Assembly: GCA_037044905.1 (NCBI GenBank)
Contig: JBAOKB010000182.1
Span: 186,001 to 250,000 of the forward strand
Source of the DNA: Hortaea werneckii
Taxonomy: Eukaryota; Ascomycota; Dothideomycetes; Mycosphaerellales; Teratosphaeriaceae
Direction of reading: 5' to 3'
DNA length: 64,000 nt
How positions within the stretch are numbered: the stretch's first letter is position 1; each line of letters begins with the position of its first letter. The translations under genes and the position numbers were made by a program. Positions 20,201-31,186 of this stretch are shown piece after piece. The notes beneath the pieces are model-generated. The model was not told the DNA's origin and made no database searches. It saw only the letters and a program-made list of their open reading frames with translations.

Positions 20201-22423
20201 TCCCAGCTTCTGTCAACAAGAAACGGCAAAGCTGCGACAAAGAATCAGATTGGCGATGCTGGGAAAGCGGCTGGCGCGCATGTGTCTGAAGCTGTGAACG
20301 AACAACCGAAGAGTGCAGCTAAGAGCGCGGCAGTGAAGCAATACGGCCGCAAAGGCGTGGCTAGGAGCAAACGCAACAGCCGCGCACGAGAAGCCGAGAA
20401 AATCCAGGAGCGTGAGCAGCCAGCAACGCCAGCAGCCGAAGATCGTCTCGTTGCTACTGAGACATCCGCACCTTCCACGACAGAGGGCCCAAATCCTTCA
20501 AACAAGCCAGCAGACGACCATTCCCTTGCAGCCTCTGACTCGGCTCACGCAGTTCACGAAACCCAGGAGCCCCTTCCCTTAGTGGCACCTCACAGGATCT
20601 TTGCCCTCTTCAAAGGGCAATTCAACTCCTTCTACCCCGCCACCCACCTCTCCACCTCCGCCGACGCCAAAACCCATCGGGTCCGCTTCGAAGATCAGAA
20701 TCTCACCTCGATCGACTCGCACCTGACATGTCCCCTCGATCTACGGATCGGCGATCTGATCAAAGTCGACGGGAAGGGATGGAGGAAGGACGTGTGGGTT
20801 ATTGTCGGGTTTGGTGTCGAACCTCAGACAACGGTGGAAGAGGGTAGCAAGGGATCAGAGGAAGTCGGTTGTGATGTTTATGGTCGCACAATCGTGAAGG
20901 TGCAGAAGAGGAGCGGCGGGAGTGGTGGACGAGCGAGTCTCTCCGCCTCGACAGGGGCTGCGGAGCTCAAAGTGGAAGGGAAAGTGTGGGATGTGCTCGT
21001 CACTAATATCTACCTGACGCATAGCCTTTGGCCTGCTTTCGCGGGGAGGAGGCTGTCGCGTGTTGAGCAGCAGCCGCTGGATTCGAGGGGTGCTGCTGGT
21101 CGGCTTGGAACTCCTTCTGCGGGCCTCCAGACCCAGGATGTTGAGACGCCTGGCTCGCGGTCTCGACGTGGGGGGACGACTAGCAAAGTGGCGAAACGTA
21201 CTTCTCACCTGCGCGAGGAGTCCGTATCGTCCTTTGACGATGTGGCTACAAGGACCGGCGGCATCTTCAGCGGCATGGCATTCGCCATCTCCTTCGGATC
21301 CAACGAAGCGGAAAAGTCCGAAGTGACGAGGTTGATACGGCGGAATGGCGGAATGATCCTGGAGACGGGCTTCGATGAGCTTTTCGAGATCCCGGATCTA
21401 GATGGCAGCGGGAATGACGCTGCCCCGTTAGGACGAAGCACGTCAAAGAACAAGAGACCGGTTGAGAATGATACGGAGGGGACAGATGATGATGGCGGTG
21501 AGGGCACCAAGCCCCTCCTCCGCCTCAAACCCCAATACCGCGACCTCGGCTTCGCCGCCCTCATCGCCGACAAACACAGCCGGCGCGCCAAATACATGCA
21601 AGCGCTGGCTCTAAACCTCCCGACCTTATCAGCCCGCTGGGTAACCGACAGTCTCGCCTCTGCCTCCTCCTCCTCCTCCTCCTTCGCCGCCACCCCCCAC
21701 GAACCTTCCACCACCACCACCACCAACCGCCGCCAAGACCCTCCTTCCTCCGCCCCGCTCCCCTGGCCCACCTACCTCCTCGCCGCAGGCGAATCCGCCT
21801 ACCTCTCCGGCGCCATCCGCTCCCGCCTCTTGCACCCCACATATCCCGCTTCCACCGCCCGGCTCCGCGACATCATCGCCCACCGTCCCCTCCTGCTCCA
21901 AGGCGACGGGGTGCTCATCGTCGCGCCTGCTGCTGCTGCCGGCAGTGGAGGAGCAGGAGGAGCAGGGGGAAGAGCGCTTCGCAGGCGTGGGAGCGAGGAA
22001 GGCGTACGCGTTTCTCACGCTTGCGCTTGGGGCGGGACGGGTGAGGCGGGTGGCGGGGTTGGAGGAGGTTAGGGGGTTATTAGGGAGGGACAGTCAACGG
22101 GATGATGAGGATGAGGGGACGACGGGGGGGAGGTGGAAGTGGGTTTATGTGGATGGGGATGTGGGGACGGCTAGTGGGAGGGTTTTGGGGGGGGACGGGG
22201 ATGGGGGGAAGGGGAAGGGGAAAGGGGGGAGTAGTTTGGTTGGTGGGGGAAGGGGAAGAGGAAGAGGGATGGGTCGTTGGGGTTCACTGGTGGTGGTGGT
22301 GGTGCAGGGGAGAGGTTGGGGGATGCGAAGGCCATGTCGGTTACCAGTCCCGATGGGCGGGTGAAGGTTGTGAATGATGAGTTTGTCGTGCAGAGTCTTA
22401 TCCTTGGAGCTCTAGGTGGGTGA
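17205..22423 (+). CDS. crb2: DNA-damage checkpoint mediator Rad9/Crb2 (Tudor-BRCT), four frame changes
   Basis: 53BP1/Rad9/Crb2 family adaptor that couples modified histones at DNA breaks to the effector kinases Rad53/Chk1. Exon 1 is 17205-17285, intron 17286-17354, then one long exon. The N-terminal half is Ser/Thr/Gln-rich with SQ/TQ sites and the family motif YSQLFQFGKTAPALNATQMF. A Rad9-type Tudor domain starts at about 20580 (APHRIFALFKGQFNSFYPAT, DLRIGDLIKVDGKGWRKDVW). Tandem BRCTs follow (GIFSGMAFAISF, RLIRRNGGMILETGFDELFE, KYMQALALNLPTLSARWVTD) and the end reads VVNDEFVVQSLILGALGG. The frame moves by one base at about 17817-17822 (GGGCCC), 19600-19700, 21930-21985, and back at 22240-22280 (G-rich). 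Corrected length is about 1,715 aa. Family identity is confident; exact shift points are inferred. Confidence 0.85.
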
Positions 22424-23047
22424 TTTGAAGGAAGCGATGAAGATGAAGATGAAGAGGCAGACTGCACATGGTCTTCTGCCTTGCCAGCGCAATGCTTTCT
22501 GCGCACTTTTACGTATTGATGATCTGACGAACTTGGATGGGATAGACGGGTAGCTGTTCCTGCTCAATGGCGGCTTCTGGAATAGGCTTCTGGAAAATGT
22601 GAAAGGTGGGAAGGAAAGGAAAAGGAAAGGATGCGATGTAATATACATAGTTGTACAGTAGATACCCAACAAGATTTTTCTTTCCAACGGTTGTGGAAAG
22701 CACTGTGCAGCGATTTTGCAAGTCTTTCAGCTCCCAAGCGACCCTGCTAGCAGACAAGTAAGATTGGCCCTTTTCAGGCTGCACATGATTTGAAGCCCAC
22801 CGGCCGTAGAATCAAACACTGACCTCATTTACAGGTCTGTCATGCAGACTCCGCAACCGGGCACAGTCCCACTTGGCTCGTGTCTTGCCACGCGTGTGTA
22901 CCACTGGGGCCTTATTACGCATGACACACGGCGTGGTAATCCATTTCCACATCCTCCCAGGTCCCGCGTTCGACAAAAAAAGTTCCTGCTTAACACCTTG
23001 CCTTACTTCCAACGACCCCTCGTCTCCGCTCCCATCAAACAACAACT
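22424..23047. other. Convergent intergenic region
   Basis: 624 bp between the 3' ends of crb2 and the mL57 gene. No recognisable gene. Confidence 0.4.
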
Positions 23048-24006
23048 CTATCTCAACCCCAACGGCCCCAAAACCCTCTCCCTAGCCACCCGTCCCGCAA
23101 CTTCCCCACCCCGCTGCATGGCCAACGCCCCAATAAGCGCATACACCGTATGCGCCAGCACCGTCTCCTCGCCGGACCCCGCCAGATTCTGGCTCTTCTT
23201 CGGTTTCCAGCGGATCACCTTGTCGATGCCGTAAGTCTGGGCCAGCTTCGCGAGCCGCGTGGGCGAGAGCACGGTGTGTTTCGCGAACGGGGTCAGGGCC
23301 TCCAGGCCTGAGAGGGCAGGGTGCGAGGAAGGGTCCCGCGGACATGCTGCTGGGTGTTGGGGAGCGGAGGAGGGCTAGGGAGGTTTGCAGTGAGAGGATC
23401 CGTTTTGCCGAGGAAGGCGAGCCGGTCGTTGAAGCCGCGGCGGCCGTGGTCGAAGGATTTGTGGGTTATTGCTAGCCACTGTGGGGAAAGGGGTGGTTAG
23501 TCGGTGTGTCCTGTTTTCACGGTGGGGGTTGGGGTAGGTGCGAGGTAGGTCGTAGGGTTTTCCTCAAGGGGGCTCATCATGGGGGCTTGGGTTCTTTGCG
23601 CGCATGACCTTCTGCCCTTCTATTGCTGGCCATTCAAATGTTGGGAGATACATACCTTGACTTCCTCAGGCAACATATCCCTCCCCCGACTCCCCTCTAA
23701 CCCTTGTTCCTTGGCCGCCGCCTCCCCAGCTCGCCCTACGAACCGGTCGTACATCTCATCCAGGACTTCGGGCTTCTCGTTGACCTTGAAGACGGGCTGC
23801 TTCGGCATCGGCCGGAGGCGGTAAGGCATCTTCATAGCGGGCGGGGTCTGCTTCCATCGCGGGAGATCCTGCGAAGGGGTCTGCTGGTGTTGCGATGCTG
23901 CTGCCGAAGCGGAGAATGCCCGGGTCGCTTGCGAGGATGCGGATGATGGGAAAGCGGATTGGCGGGCGCATGAGGCGCAGACCCAGGCGAAACGTGAAGG
24001 TGGCAT
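23048..24006 (-). CDS. mrpl15: Mitochondrial large-subunit ribosomal protein mL57 (MRPL15), RNase III fold, two frame changes
   Basis: Structural mitoribosomal protein with an RNase III-like fold. Exon 1 (24006-23656, 117 codons) begins with a cleavable-looking presequence (MPPSRFAWVCASCARQSAFP) and ends at LPEEVK. A 177-bp intron (23655-23479) precedes exon 2 (23478-23048), which starts WLAITHKSFDHGRRGFNDRL, the RNase III core of the family. The frame then moves at an A4 run (T4 at 23403-23406 on the plus strand; one extra base gives GKRILSLQTSLALL) and again at about 23310-23395, after which LAKLAQTYGIDKVIRWKPKK and ETVLAHTVYALIGALAMQRG complete the domain. Corrected length is about 259 aa. 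mL44 (MRPL3) is the alternative, but it would carry a dsRBD, which is absent. Confidence 0.8.
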
Positions 24007-24394
24007 GGCGGTGGCGGTGGTGGTAGCGGTGGTTGTGATGGATGGGGAATTCGCTCTCTATTGCTTCAGTCTGTCGCAAGTGAAGTTCGGCGGGCGGACT
24101 TTGCTGCTTCTCAGGGTTAGGGTTGTGGAGGAGACCGGGTTGCTCGCGAGTCCGAAGTAATACCGCCAGCTCGCGTTTTCCGTCGCGTCTCCCGTCACGT
24201 CAACTTCTCCCCCAGCTGAAGATCCTCACTTGGCCGCCGCTGGGAGTTGGTATATTGATCGGTGTCCAGCATTTTGGAGACACACACAACTTTCCATTAT
24301 ACGACTATTTGGTATTCTCACGGCGTCCTGATAAGGCTATCTCTTTTCTGGACTCCTGGAAACAACTGGACCAAACGTGCATCTTGCTTAATCC
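24007..24394. promoter_or_regulatory. Divergent promoter region mL57 / rtt109 with a telobox-like motif
   Basis: 388 bp between divergent starts. At 24113-24124 lies agggttagggtt, a telomere-repeat-like box. TTAGGG-type sites bound by Tbf1-like factors occur upstream of ribosomal genes in several fungi; a role for mL57 is inference. Confidence 0.4.
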
Positions 24395-26175
24395 ATGTCA
24401 GCTCCTCCAGCCTCGCTAAAAGAGGCTCTTGAGGCCGCATTGCCGGACAAGACAAATCAAGCCCCTCAATTCGGGTGTCAAATACGGTATATTCATACGC
24501 CTGCTAAATCATGCGATCCCCTGTTCTCGCCACCCCCAGGCCAACCACCGGAAAAGACGCGCTTGGCTAGTCATTTTCTCACCGTGGGTGTCGATTGCTT
24601 CAGTGGCCGGTCCAGTCGATCAGCTACCAGAGTACTGCCAGAACCAACAGGAAGGCGTCCTTGGGCTCGGCGTTGAGATCCTTGTGTACACCACAAAACA
24701 CCTGACAACGCTGTTTGTGAGCAAGGCTGACACCACTGGCTACATTCCTGCCCAACCCCCGTCCAAGACCAAAGCTGTGTGTAAGACTTTTCCTCCAGTG
24801 GCTGGTGACACAGGAGCAATCCAAACACCCTCGACGAAGAATAGTCATTTCTCTCTTCGCTAGGGCCCAGGATCAATATCTATTTCCTGGATCCATTGAG
24901 CACAAGGCGAAACATGTACTCGACGATAGACAGCTCATCAGATGGTGGGCAAGAATTCTGGACCCTCTGCTTGACCTTCCAAAGTCAGACGAGCATGATG
25001 CATCCCACGGAGCAGACATTACCGGCCATCTAGTAATACCTGGTTACGACCAGCATGAACTCCGTTCATATCTACCCAAAACAAACCATCCTCATGGTCG
25101 TACCTGGAACCCTCGACATCCTTTGATGGAGCTCGCAGAAGCGCGTGGTGTCCCGCCTACAGCACCACCGAGATGCTTACTCCCCCGCTTTCCCGATGAT
25201 CCGAAAGCACGCTTCATGCAAGAACTCGATGACGAGATTGGCCTTGCGGAGAACCAACCGACCACCGCAAGTCCTTCAAAGCGGAAAGCTGGGTTCTGGA
25301 ATAACATCAAGGATATCAACCGGTTCTGGGAGGCTATGGAATTTAGACAGGAATGCTCTTCAGGTCGGGTAGTCGGATTCTTATGGGTTGTCATCTCACC
25401 GCCTAGCCTAGCAGGCGGCAGTCAAGCCGATGGCACAGTTGCCGGGGGAAGCCAAGACAGCCAACTAAGCCAGAGCTCCACAAACTCAGCCCCAGCAAGC
25501 TCTCAACCACCACCAACCTCAGACCCGATCGCTTCCCAAGAAGTCGATTCATCTCTACCCAAACCCCTAGCTACCTCAACCAGCACAAGCCCAAGCAAAC
25601 CTCGCCAACAAACCAAACCCAACAAACGTCGCCACCGACCCCTTTCCGGCCCCATCCACCCCCGCAAACCGCGACTCAAAGGCGGCTCCTCCTCCTTCAC
25701 CTCTTCCTCATCATCCAACCTCACCTCCCTCCTAAACAACCCTCAAACCCCATCAAACGGCCTTCTCCTCTCCCAAGAAGCCTACGACACCGCCATGCAA
25801 ACCCTCCTGAACCTCGACTTCGCCCACCTCGAGATCGCGGCGCGGTCGACGACGAAGTGGGTGAGGGAGGTAAGTCGGAATTGTGGACTTATCCGGGATT
25901 TTGGGGTGGAGGTGAAGGGTTTGAATACCGACGGCGGTGCTGATGTCAATCCGGGACCGGGAGCCGGTGGTAGTAGTAAAGGGGAAGCGGGAGAGGCGAA
26001 AGTGAATGATTTGGGGGGGATGGTGAGGAAGAAGAAGAGGAAGGTTGGGGATGATGATGAGCAGCAGCGGCAGCAAGTAGATAGTTCTGGTCAGGGTCGA
26101 GAGGAGGAATCGCAGCCGCCGGTGAATGTGCTTGGGGCAGGGATGGTGAGGAAGAAGGCTAAACCGGCGAGTTGA
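24395..26175 (+). CDS. rtt109: Histone acetyltransferase Rtt109, two frame changes
   Basis: Fungal p300-like acetyltransferase that modifies H3K56 (with Asf1) and H3K9/K27 (with Vps75) on new histones. It starts MSAPPASLKEALEAALPDKT at 24395, then the conserved CDPLFSPPPGQPPEKTRLAS. The frame moves by one base at about 24585-24640, after which VLGLGVEILVYTTKHLTTLF and VSKADTTGYIP follow. It moves again at the GTGTGT at about 24777-24783, leading to FLQWLVTQEQSKHPRRRIVI, SLFARAQDQYLFPGS, LDDRQLIRWWARILDPLL, the acidic catalytic-region motif RFPDDPKARF, and FRQECSSGRVVGFLWVV. A Ser/Pro linker leads to a conserved AYDTAMQTLLNLDF block and basic KKKRKV- and RKKAK-type nuclear signals. Corrected length is about 592 aa. 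Confidence 0.9.
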
Positions 26176-26439
26176 GGTGGGTTTGTCATTACTCTGTTTG
26201 GGAGAGAAGACGGCAAGCAGGTGTTTTGACACAGCTTGGGCGTTCAATCTCGGCAGTGATGCTCTCGAGCGAGGAGATAAGGATTGTATTACTATAAACT
26301 CTGCATCCAGAGAGCAAATCGAGCAGTAAAAGGCCTATATAAGCCAAGCTTTACGATTTCACATTCCACCACCAAAATAGCATACAACTCAAGTCCGAAA
26401 AACTTTCGTTACAAGAAAAGGGAGGAGCGGGAGGCTGGG

Positions 26440-27921
26440 CTAGTCACGACTCCTATTCGCCAACCACCTCCTAAGAACAAACTCGCGGACTTTATACCCC
26501 TTTAACAACCCCCTCACATCTCCCTCCCTCGCACCATTCTCCTCCGCCGGAACCTGCGGCGGCGGCGGCACATCCACATAACACAGCACCAGACTCTTCC
26601 GGACCTGACTCTGCACGCGGTTCACGCAATGCAGCCACCACCAATCCTGCATTTCCTGAACCTTTTCCTCTCGTGCCCTTCGGCCGTCTGCCAGTACGCA
26701 TGCGTGTACGCGGGCAGGATAACGACGGCGAATTCCGCGTGCGAGAAGACCGGTCCCCGGTTGTAGAGGAGGTAGTCGACGGCGAACTTGACACCGGGTC
26801 GCACGACCCAGCCGAGGGAGCGGAAGTGGTGGTAGGTGACGTAGTTGAGGAGGAAAGGGCTATCCGGGTCGATGACGGGGGATGGGAGGACGGGAGCGGG
26901 TCGGGGTGGGAAGTAGGAGGATTGGGAGAAGAGGGTGAGGAGGTCGGGGTGTTGTTTGAAAGAGGGCGCGAGGGGTCTGCGGCTGTGCGGATGCTGAGGA
27001 CGCCGAGGCCGAAGGAGAGGAAGAAGGCTTCTTCGAGAGTGAGTTGGAGGTGCTCTTGGTTTTCTATCAGAGGTCGGGCTCGGGCTCGTGGATCTCGGGG
27101 ACTTCGGGGGAAACGGCGGTCCCGCAGGGAGCCGTGACGGTGACGTTTGGTGGTCCTGCCGAGTCGTCCGGTTGAGCTGCGCTGGGTTCTATGATCTCTG
27201 CGTCTGGGACGCGCGGTTGAGGTTGGGTTGCTTGCTCGGTGCTTCCAGCTTTCTTTGCGGCTGCGACAGCGGCTTCGGCTACTGCACGAGTGGTGCCGGT
27301 GTCGATGGCTTCCGCCTCGGCTTCTAGCCGGTCAAATTCCTCTCGAGACATTCGGCCTTCCTCGACAGCCCTTTGACGTTCGATCCTCTCCCTTTCGGCC
27401 CTGGCTCGCTCGAGCTTGAATAGCCTTCTCTCCTCCCGTCTCGCCATGGTTGCCTCCTCCGCAGTTCCACCCTTAACACCGCCCTTGCGCTTTGCCTTTT
27501 CCGCCAGCAGTCGGGCTTTCTCCCTCTCTAGCCATGACGGTTCCGAACGACTTAACGTCCCTTTGCCAAAGAACCCCATTTCCCATAGTGCCCGGACGGT
27601 TGCAGGATCCGTGACATGCACGCTCCGGGTTTCAGGACTGAAATAGCCAGCATAAGGCGTGGCCGGATGCGAAGAAGGTGGCGAGATCAGCTGTTGGAGG
27701 TAGACATAACACAGGTGGAGGAGGGACAAGGGATGAGAGGGGTGGAAGGCCGGCAATGGATGAACCTCTAAAGGCAGAGGCTTGGCGTGTATTTGAGCAT
27801 AATTAGGTCCACGCTTACGGGGACGAGGTTTCTTCTGTTCTGCTGCGGAAGTCGATGGTCCATTTGCGGGATTCTCTGTCGGGCCAGGAGGCGAGGGTGC
27901 ATCTGCTACTGCAGCTGCCAT
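26440..27921 (-). CDS. sen2: tRNA-splicing endonuclease subunit Sen2, three frame changes
   Basis: Catalytic subunit that cleaves the 5' splice site of tRNA introns; essential in yeast. The ATG at 27921 starts MAAAVADAPSPPGPTENPAN; the frame is open further up only from a GTG. The N-terminal domain has YAGYFSPETRSVHVTDPATV and ALWEMGFFGKGTLSRSEPSW, followed by a charged coiled coil. The frame moves at about 27066-27075, at the C4 run (26972-26975) and near 26665, each as if one base were missing. The catalytic domain reads LTLEEAFFLSFGLGVLSI, FLLNYVTYHHFRSLGWVVRP and AVDYLLYNRGPVFSHAEFAV, with the catalytic Tyr (LLY) and His (SHAEF) eight residues apart. The Lys lies in VRKSLVLCYVDVP. Corrected length is about 494 aa. 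Diverges from aim25. Confidence 0.87.
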
Positions 27922-28623
27922 GCTGTAATATCGTTCACTCCAAAGAGATGTGGATCTCGCCACCCCACTTGTCTCGCTAATTATCACCCTTTAATCTTGC
28001 TGTCAGACCTGTCAGAGAGATGCAGTAGCACATGCACCTCGAGGTGAAATTTCCAGTTGCCTGCTCCAGTCTGCTGGTATCCGCCGAGTGCCACCACTTC
28101 CCTGGAAATGTGCACCAACGCGAATGTTGTCCTCAGCCAAGCTCCAGTGATTGGGACCGAATCAAGCTTCCGAGATATTTCCCTTCGTCAGCACAGCAGA
28201 GATTCCAGGCAGGTGATTGTCGATGCTTGTTCCCTTCTGCCGCAATCGTTCCGCAAGCAAAAAATATGCGTAGCAAAGCTTATCTCCAGTGGTACGGTCC
28301 GGTGATACGGTCCGGTGAGAAGGCGATATATGTGTTGATCTCTTCGCGAGTTTGCAGATCTCCAAGGAAGTCTATCCGGCCACTCGTCCTATGCGCTATT
28401 CAACATGATCTGCCAATGTTATCGTTGCTTCGAAGAGGCTCAAGGCAGACCTCCAGTCACATATCGAAAGTCTCAAGCAATTGCCCAAAGGACCGGCCCG
28501 AACATGCCGAAAGTCTCCATACTAGCGCCACTCTCCAAGTCGACATCATCGTTGTGCTTGAGCGTCAATACTCTTTGCCGCAAACTCCATCCTCGAGGAT
28601 ATCGACAGCTCCCGTAGCTTACT
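27922..28623. other. Divergent region sen2 / aim25
   Basis: 702 bp. A perfect 13-bp tandem duplication (tacggtccggtga) is at 28293-28318. A frame from 28032 stays open into aim25 but looks noncoding (see rejected). A short coiled-coil-like stretch (KRLKADLQSHIESLKQL) can be read near 28430-28490 on the plus strand, too short to call a gene. Confidence 0.4.
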
Positions 28624-30366
28624 ATGTCGACACTGCGATGGTCCGCTCGGCTACCGAGAGCCAGCGTGCCGCTCGTGGAACGACGAACGCCGCGTACTGT
28701 CCTTGGTGGGGTACAACAGAAAAGATGGGTTCAGAAGCCGCCACCACGGACCCGACCTTGGGCAGGCAAGCCAGAGAACAGCCATGATAGCAATGATGCT
28801 TTTGTGCAGAGGATGAAAAATCATAACGAGAATCAGCAGCAGGAACACGCGCAGGAGCAGGAACAGCAAGCGGGAAGGAACGAGCAACTGGCTACTACAT
28901 TGGCGGAATCCGATAGCTCAGACCTTGTGACCGATGTGAGGATACCAGACGATCCCGAGTCTGTGCTGCCATTCGATCACCCGGCTATGTACATTTTGGG
29001 TAATAGCAGTCTGGTCATCCAAAGGCAAATGGAGATGATGAACGTCATGCTGGGTTTCGAACAAGCCAACCGATACATCATTATGAACGGCCAGGGACAG
29101 ACTGTAGGGTATATCGCAGAGCAGGACCACGGTATCGGCCGGGCGTTTGCCAGGCAGATGTTCAGGACACACAGAAGTTTCACCACCCACATCTTTGATG
29201 CCTACGAGCGAGAAGTGCTAAGGATCCACCGGCCATTTGCGTATATCAATAGCCGGATACGGATCTACGACCCTGTACCAGAAGGTGGATACCCACCCAT
29301 CGAGAAGAGCACCGCTGTGCAGGGTGCGAGTCCGGACGCACTTGCGAATCCGGCACCCGCTGCGCAAGTAAGTCCGCTTCAGTTAGATGAGATGCGGATC
29401 ATCGGCGAAGCACAACAGCAATGGGCACCATTCCGAAGGAAATACAATCTCTTCACATACCGACCACTTGCGCCTCCAGAGGAGCAAGACACGCTCCGCA
29501 TTGAGTCCGGTGAACGACCTAAATCAGACACCAAAGCCCTTACGGAGGCAAAAGCCCCCGATCAGGCTATCGAGGCAGGAATGGCTCAGTTCGCACATGT
29601 TAACGAGCCGATACTCTCCTGGGACTTCAATCTACGAGCCGAAGACCAATCTCTTATTGGAAGCGTGAACCGCAATTTCGCTGGTTTCGCCCGAGAGATT
29701 TTCACGGATACAGGTGTTTATGCCTTGCGCATGGATAGTGCACAAGAGCTTTCTGGAGTCCAAAGTCAAGACGGGAAGGATATGGAATCTCATGAGGCGC
29801 GGGCTATGTCGCTTGACCAGCGTGCTACAATGCTGGCTACCGCCGTCTCGATAGACTTCGATTACTTCTCGCGGCACTCTGGTGTTGGGTCTGGTGGTTT
29901 CATGCCTATTTTCTGGCCGATGGGTGGCGGCGCGGCGGAAGGAGGTGCGGCCGGTGGCGCAGTTGGTGGTGCCGCGGGAGAAGGCGCGGGCGCGATAGAG
30001 GGGGCAGCGGGTCGCGGTGTCGCAGGTGCTGGCGGAGCGGCAGAGAGTGGGATGGCTGGCGCTGGCACTATGGCCGGATACGAAGCAATGCAGCGAGGAG
30101 CGTACGGTCAGGCTCCTCCTGATGACGCATCACCTACCAACAATGAGCCTCTTTTTGATCCTGATAACCAGCTCGGACAGCAACAAGGCCAGCAGGCTCC
30201 GCAAGACCAGAATGACAGTTGGTGGGGTAACGATAACAACCCATGGGGCGGCGGAGGAGGACCTGGTGATGGACCCCCGCCGCCCAGTGCCGGGGGCGAC
30301 GCCGGTGGTGAAGGCGGCGGTGGTGGTGGCTGGGCGGATGTCATAAGTGACTTCTTCGGGGAGTAA
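28624..30366 (+). CDS. aim25: Mitochondrial phospholipid scramblase family protein (AIM25)
   Basis: Scramblase-family protein thought to act at mitochondrial membranes. Single exon of 580 aa. Residues 1-50 form an Arg-rich presequence (MSTLRWSARLPRASVPLVER). The scramblase domain spans about residues 110-420: DHPAMYILGNSSLVIQRQME, VGYIAEQDHGIGRAFARQMF, RTHRSFTTHIFDAYEREVLR, RKYNLFTYR, SVNRNFAGFAREIFTDTGVY and the acidic ATAVSIDFDYFSRHSG. From about residue 425 the protein becomes a long Gly/Ala tail (GGGAAEGGAAGGAVGG...), then Gln- and Gly/Pro-rich segments ending in WADVISDFFGE. Such a long Gly tail occurs in some fungal AIM25 proteins. The gene is intact in one frame. Confidence 0.93.
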   Translation: MSTLRWSARLPRASVPLVERRTPRTVLGGVQQKRWVQKPPPRTRPWAGKPENSHDSNDAFVQRMKNHNENQQQEHAQEQEQQAGRNEQLATTLAESDSSDLVTDVRIPDDPESVLPFDHPAMYILGNSSLVIQRQMEMMNVMLGFEQANRYIIMNGQGQTVGYIAEQDHGIGRAFARQMFRTHRSFTTHIFDAYEREVLRIHRPFAYINSRIRIYDPVPEGGYPPIEKSTAVQGASPDALANPAPAAQVSPLQLDEMRIIGEAQQQWAPFRRKYNLFTYRPLAPPEEQDTLRIESGERPKSDTKALTEAKAPDQAIEAGMAQFAHVNEPILSWDFNLRAEDQSLIGSVNRNFAGFAREIFTDTGVYALRMDSAQELSGVQSQDGKDMESHEARAMSLDQRATMLATAVSIDFDYFSRHSGVGSGGFMPIFWPMGGGAAEGGAAGGAVGGAAGEGAGAIEGAAGRGVAGAGGAAESGMAGAGTMAGYEAMQRGAYGQAPPDDASPTNNEPLFDPDNQLGQQQGQQAPQDQNDSWWGNDNNPWGGGGGPGDGPPPPSAGGDAGGEGGGGGGWADVISDFFGE

Positions 30367-31186
30367 TTGAAGGGGAAGGATAGTATGCATATCCGCATAC
30401 GCTAGACTTTCCGATTTACTGTTTGCAACATCGTTAAGGCGTAAAAGCATAGATACCCAATGGCATTAGAAAGGCCAGTGTATGAGTAGGAATCACGACT
30501 CTCCTTAATGTCGTTATTTGAGTCTCTGTTTTGTTACACAGCTAGGTCTACACCTCGTTTGCTGGAAATCAGCTCAGAATGCAGTGTGGACTTGGGTGGT
30601 AGTCATCACGACGATGCGTGCTATGTACGTTCGCCCATGCTCAAAAGTCGGCCAACCATGGTAGACATGATGGCAAACGTACCCATCTTTTAGTGAGAAA
30701 TTCCAAACTGCGACTCCCGAGGCCAAGGTGTTTCAGAATAATTGCCTACGGCAGCGCAAAATTTCCGTCCGCCGACGACCAGGGCTCTCGTCGCTACTCA
30801 GTCAATTCAATTGCAAGAGACGCAGCACTTTTGCAACCAAAACCCTAATGCTTTCCCAAGAGACCGATAAGGCAATTCATATTGCTCGCTTTGCTGAAGC
30901 GATACACATAGGTGGAGTCGGTGTCTGCCCAATCTATATCACACAACCCCCCTCGATTGTGGTCTTACAGCCTCGTTTCAGAAAGTCGCTTTTCTAGGGC
31001 AGAGTGACCCTGTCGATGAGGGCTGGATTGATAGACTCTCGGAAACACGACCTGGGTCTTATACTGGCAAGTATGCAAGTGTAGTGGCTTGTCCCTGACA
31101 AGCTTTCTGTTCCTCTTGTCTTGCTGCTTCCGTGTAGCTTAGCACCCACTCTTTTCTTTAAAACAGTCGCTCATTCTCTCTCCGCG
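30367..31186. other. Intergenic region upstream of the GH28 gene
   Basis: 820 bp holding the aim25 3' UTR and presumed GH28 promoter; no gene or repeat recognised. Confidence 0.4.

Noticed and set aside
28032..28787. 251-codon ORF between sen2 and aim25
   Set aside because: It overlaps the start of aim25 in another frame, has noncoding-like Ser/Cys/Arg composition and no recognisable motif.
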